In this document: piece after piece, positions 60,866 through 64,000 of the stretch
Layout of the letters: each line of letters starts with the position of its first letter
How positions within the stretch are numbered: the first letter of the stretch is position 1
The notes under the pieces: model-generated
Seen by the model: only the letters and a program-made list of their open reading frames with translations
What the model was told of the DNA's origin: nothing
Database searches by the model: none
Position numbers and translations under genes: made by a program
DNA from: Cornus controversa
Lineage: Eukaryota > Streptophyta > Magnoliopsida > Cornales > Cornaceae
Assembly: GCA_026545225.1 (NCBI GenBank)
Contig: CM048845.1
Span: forward strand, 107,892,533-107,956,532
DNA length: 64,000 nucleotides
Reading direction: 5' to 3'

Positions 60866-62553
60866 AGAGCAACTCTCATAGCTTGACTAAATTTGCTTTT
60901 CCAAATTCAAATTATATGCAGTCACGCCAGCATTTAAGCCAGCCACTTCAGCATGTTAGGATCTCTACAATTTGACTTCACAATAGCTTCTCCCGATTTC
61001 GCTAGCCAAAAATAATAAAATTTTTAATTAAAATTTAATTTAATTAATTATTTTTTATCTATTTACTAAAGACTATATTTCTAACGATTATATTCCTAAC
61101 GACTATATTCTCAATCGCTATATTGTTCATCTTATATAAATACTCATTTGTTCATTTATAAAATTATCACTACATTCATCTCTTTCATTCTTGCAAAAGT
61201 TTATTCTCCATCTCCTTCACTTTTAAATTTTCAATGGTTTTCTCATGACGACCGTTGCTAGATTCAAATTCTTCACGTTCTTCGTCATCCTCCTCATCAA
61301 TAGATCTTGATACATTACTTGAAGAACATCTAGATGTCTACAGATCGATTCTAAATTACGTGACGCCAGATATTGTAGCACAAGTCTTTAAACCACCCCA
61401 GAGGCGATTGGTTCATTGTGACTGAGAAGAAAATCACCATCAACTAATGAAAGACTACTTTGATGAGAATTGCATATATACACTCGAGCAATTTTACAGA
61501 CGATTCAGGATGCGACAAGAACTGTTTCTTCGTATCCTGAATGATGTTAAAGTTTATGACGACTTATTCGTCAAAAAAGGGATATGGTTAGTCGTTTGAG
61601 GTTGTCTTCTATACAGAAAATAAGAAACGCAGTATGTATACTTGCACATGGTTGTTCAGCCAATTCAACTGACGAGTATATTAAAATCTGTGAAAGTACT
61701 GTTATACGATACTTGATGGCATTTTGTAATGTTGTTGTTACTGTGTATGAGGTAGAGTACATGTGCAAACCAAATGAAATTGACATAGCACGACTGTTTC
61801 AATAAGGGGAGGCTAGAGGATTCCCTTGTATGCTTGATTCTATCGACTATATGCATTGAAAGTAGAAGAATTGCCCAGTGGCGTGGCATTGCATGCACAA
61901 AGGATGTTCCCATAAGGCTACTCTCACATTGGAGGCGGTAGCCTCACAAGTTTTATGGATTTGGCATGCATTTTTTGGAATGCCAGGTTCACACAATTAT
62001 CTAAATATGTTGGATCATTCCTCGGTATTTAACAGTATTGTCAATGGTCAACAGCCTCCGGTTAATTATGTGATGAATGGGCATCACTATAGCATGAGGT
62101 ATTACCTATCTGATGGTATATACCCTAAATGGGCAACTTTGATGCAGACTATCCTAAATTCAATAACTACAAAACATAAAATGTTTGCTGAAAGACAAGA
62201 GACATGCAGAAAAGATGTGGAGCAAGCATTTAGGGTCTTGCAAATCAAATGGACAATAACGCAAGGACCAATGCGTTATTGGGATAAGATGGCTTGTTTC
62301 TCATAATGAGAACGTGTATCATTCTTTATAACATGGTCATTGAAGATGAGTGTCACACCAATACTGGAATTTTGCAGCCACCGGAATAAAGGATCCCGAA
62401 TCCCACTGAATGATTAGACCCCAATGTTGTTGCGGTATGCACCTATACTCGCCAACTCTAGTACCGCAACAGAGAAACAAATATGCAATTGAGAAAATAT
62501 TTGATAGAACATTTGTGGAACTGAATTAGTGATGAAGATAAAGGCGATTAAGT
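60866..62553 (+). mobile_element. Inactivated PIF/Harbinger transposon with ALP1-like DDE transposase
   Basis: A gagcaactct terminus preceded by taa (the 3-bp target class of this superfamily) opens a long leader containing the ctaacgattatattcctaac repeats usual in plant Harbinger elements. Transposase sequence runs from ~61260 to ~62540: an acidic/Ser-rich start, RRLVHCD.EENHHQLMKDYF, YTLEQFYRRFRMRQELFLRI, and a helix-turn-helix-like part. Then MLDSIDYMH with the first Asp, LSDGIYPKWATL with the second, and RKDVEQAFRVLQ with the catalytic Glu. Stops or frameshifts occur at least at 61423, 61600, 61803, 61858 and 62305, including two Trp-to-stop changes after IDYMH. The longest clean piece is 61878-62306. 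The right terminus was not found; an LTR-like block follows. Confidence 0.88.
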
Positions 62554-63410
62554 TGTTGAAAAATATATACGTATATGATACTATTTAATATATAAAACAA
62601 TTATAAAATACATAAATACTAAAGAACCTGTAGATCGAGACTAAAGTTAAACTCTATGTCCTTAAGATAATTGTTGCTCCACAATGGTGTTGAACGGACT
62701 GGTGACTGTCTCCCAGGATACAACGATCTTCCTTTTAATTGGTAGCAACACTTCAAACCAATTGAGCTTTTGCGAACCACCTATGTGTTAATCTCTCTTG
62801 GACTTGACTCTTCTAACCCGTTGGTAAAGACCAGACTACTAAGACTCAGGACTACGACTTGGTTAGGCTATATGGGTTTTGTAAAGAGACTTCAGACATA
62901 AAAAGAAGAAGAAGTCTGAAAATTATATGTTTACAAATGAAGATAAATGGCCTACTTATAGGCATACTGGTACCATTTCAAAAGTGCCCGAATAGCCATG
63001 AGACATGTACTTTGGTGCAAAAGATTGCGAATCATATTATTTCAACTTTAAACAACACTAATAGTGTTTATTCGATACTAACAGACATTTTTGATATCTG
63101 TTTAATGTGAATTAGTGACATAAAGCCTTGAACTATTCAGCCGTTTGTGTAAAACCAGACAATAATATACACACAACACCTTTCCGCACAAAGTTGGTTC
63201 TTTCGGTTGTGTTCATTTCGGCCTTGAACAAATCCTAGTATTTATGAGTGCTCTAGAGAACTTAGCCTTATCATTCTCATATAAGCGGCCCACTTCACAT
63301 TTATATAGGTGATTCTCTATTAAGAGTATCCTGCCACACCCCACTTGAATTTTCAAGATATAGGAATCACTAAAAGTAGTTGGTTAACCTGATATGCACG
63401 ACATACAACA
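62554..63410 (-). mobile_element. LTR-like block bounded by TG...CA
   Basis: The plus strand begins tgttgaaaaat and ends catacaaca, so the minus strand runs TGTTGTATG...CAACA. Read on the minus strand it has LTR character: a TATA-like cctatataaatg ~115 nt in, and a late atcttaaggacatagagttt-aactttagtctcgatctaca segment resembling R-U5 of some plant LTR elements. There is no matching target duplication and no primer-binding site after it. It could be a 3' LTR whose element continues past the window edge. Confidence 0.4.
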
Positions 63411-63950
63411 CTGAATCATTATAGGAATAAGTAGAAGATAAAATCTTCCAGTGCTACTAGTGAGTCACTCGAAACTTCAGCTATCCCCTTAAATCTCGTT
63501 CTTGGGATCTCTAGCTAGCTAGATAGGGTTTCCATTAAGGTGACTTGTTAGTTTTTGACTTTAAGTTCATTCCCCTCAATGACATCGTCACTTGCTCTCT
63601 CATTCAACTTTTCATATATGTGGCCATCAGGTTGTTATTTGATATATACACTCTATAGAGATTTTTTATTTGAGAGCAGTGGCACAGGTGTTAGTCAATT
63701 TGGAATATTCTTTAAGAATTTTTACAACTTATTAATCATTTTTGTTTTATTTAAAGCAGTTGGCTTATATTCCATGATGACATCTTTAATATTAAATACA
63801 TGTCCATTCATGGATCTAAAGTCTTTTATATCCCTTAATTCGAATGTCAATCTTTGATAAATGTAGTCATTAATTTTAAGATAGATCTCAACCATCTCAA
63901 TACACTTGGTATTCTTTTGGATTGCTTGTATATCAAGTTATGTGCAACTT
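63411..63950 (-). pseudogene. Unidentified degenerate reading frame
   Basis: One minus-strand frame from ~63950 to ~63420 reads as protein-like text interrupted by at least five stops: IEMVEIYLKINDYIYQRL, DFRSMNGHVFNIKDVIMEY, QPDGHIYEKLNERASDDVIE. The even spacing of ordinary amino-acid composition between stops suggests decayed coding sequence and not chance. It lies directly before the LTR-like block in the same direction, so it may be the 3' ORF of an element that extends beyond the window. I do not recognise the family. Confidence 0.4.
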
Positions 63951-64000
63951 GTCATTTAGATTACAACAACATAGTTAAAAAACATATCCATTTAGAGTAT

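Noticed and set aside
1..64000. CRISPR array, bacterial operon, phage or organelle DNA
   Set aside because: Composition, introns, transposon types and gene families are those of a plant nuclear genome; the tandem repeats lack the short-repeat/unique-spacer pattern.

Overview
The window is nuclear DNA of a flowering plant, probably a eudicot. It is very AT-rich, its genes are interrupted by short GT-AG introns, and it carries a DYW-class pentatricopeptide repeat gene, a plant nucleobase-ascorbate transporter gene, an Au-type SINE, L1- and RTE-type LINEs, Ty3/gypsy and copia-like LTR sequence, a PIF/Harbinger transposase and many Mutator-like MITEs. The species cannot be named from the sequence.

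Only two genes look intact. One is an intronless PPR-DYW organelle RNA-editing factor at 15504-17483 (+). The other is a 14-exon nucleobase-ascorbate transporter, closest to Arabidopsis NAT5/NAT6, at 38693-32276 (-); its splice sites and phases join into a 531-residue protein without a break. A possible first exon with a TATA box lies at about 10505-10303 (-). Broken gene pieces include a NAC-domain exon (8968-8697, -), a short exon-like fragment at 18190-18325 (+) and a doubtful histone H2A-like scrap near 53070 (-).

The rest is repeats. From left to right: a degenerate tandem array (1-6084) ended by a 5'-truncated L1 LINE (6085-8215); a truncated MULE-like element with AT microsatellites (11224-12000); a tiny MITE (12954-13067); a ~180-bp satellite of about 15 monomers (19790-22345) running into a decayed gypsy element (to 24540) and LTR-like sequence (to ~25990); a GGACAC-rich TIR element (26464-27243); an RTE LINE relic (28690-29200); a 159-bp palindromic MITE (30724-30882); and a near-perfect 142-bp inverted repeat (31022-31342) just beyond the 3' end of the transporter gene. 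Upstream of the transporter come another TIR element (39934-40367) and a three-level nest of TIR elements (40386-42816). A ~6-kb foldback structure of ~200-bp satellite units in opposite orientations follows (44580-50530), itself interrupted by a second copy of the innermost nested element. The right end holds two solo LTRs with 5-bp target duplications (55178-55345, 59825-60640), more MITEs (56980-57192, 58433-58872, 58988-59564), a dead PIF/Harbinger transposase (60866-62553), an LTR-like block and an unidentified broken reading frame at the window edge.

The main themes are the several families of elements with 9-bp (Mutator-type) target duplications and the amount of inverted-repeat DNA capable of making long hairpin RNA. 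The two intact genes are unrelated single-copy genes and share no pathway.
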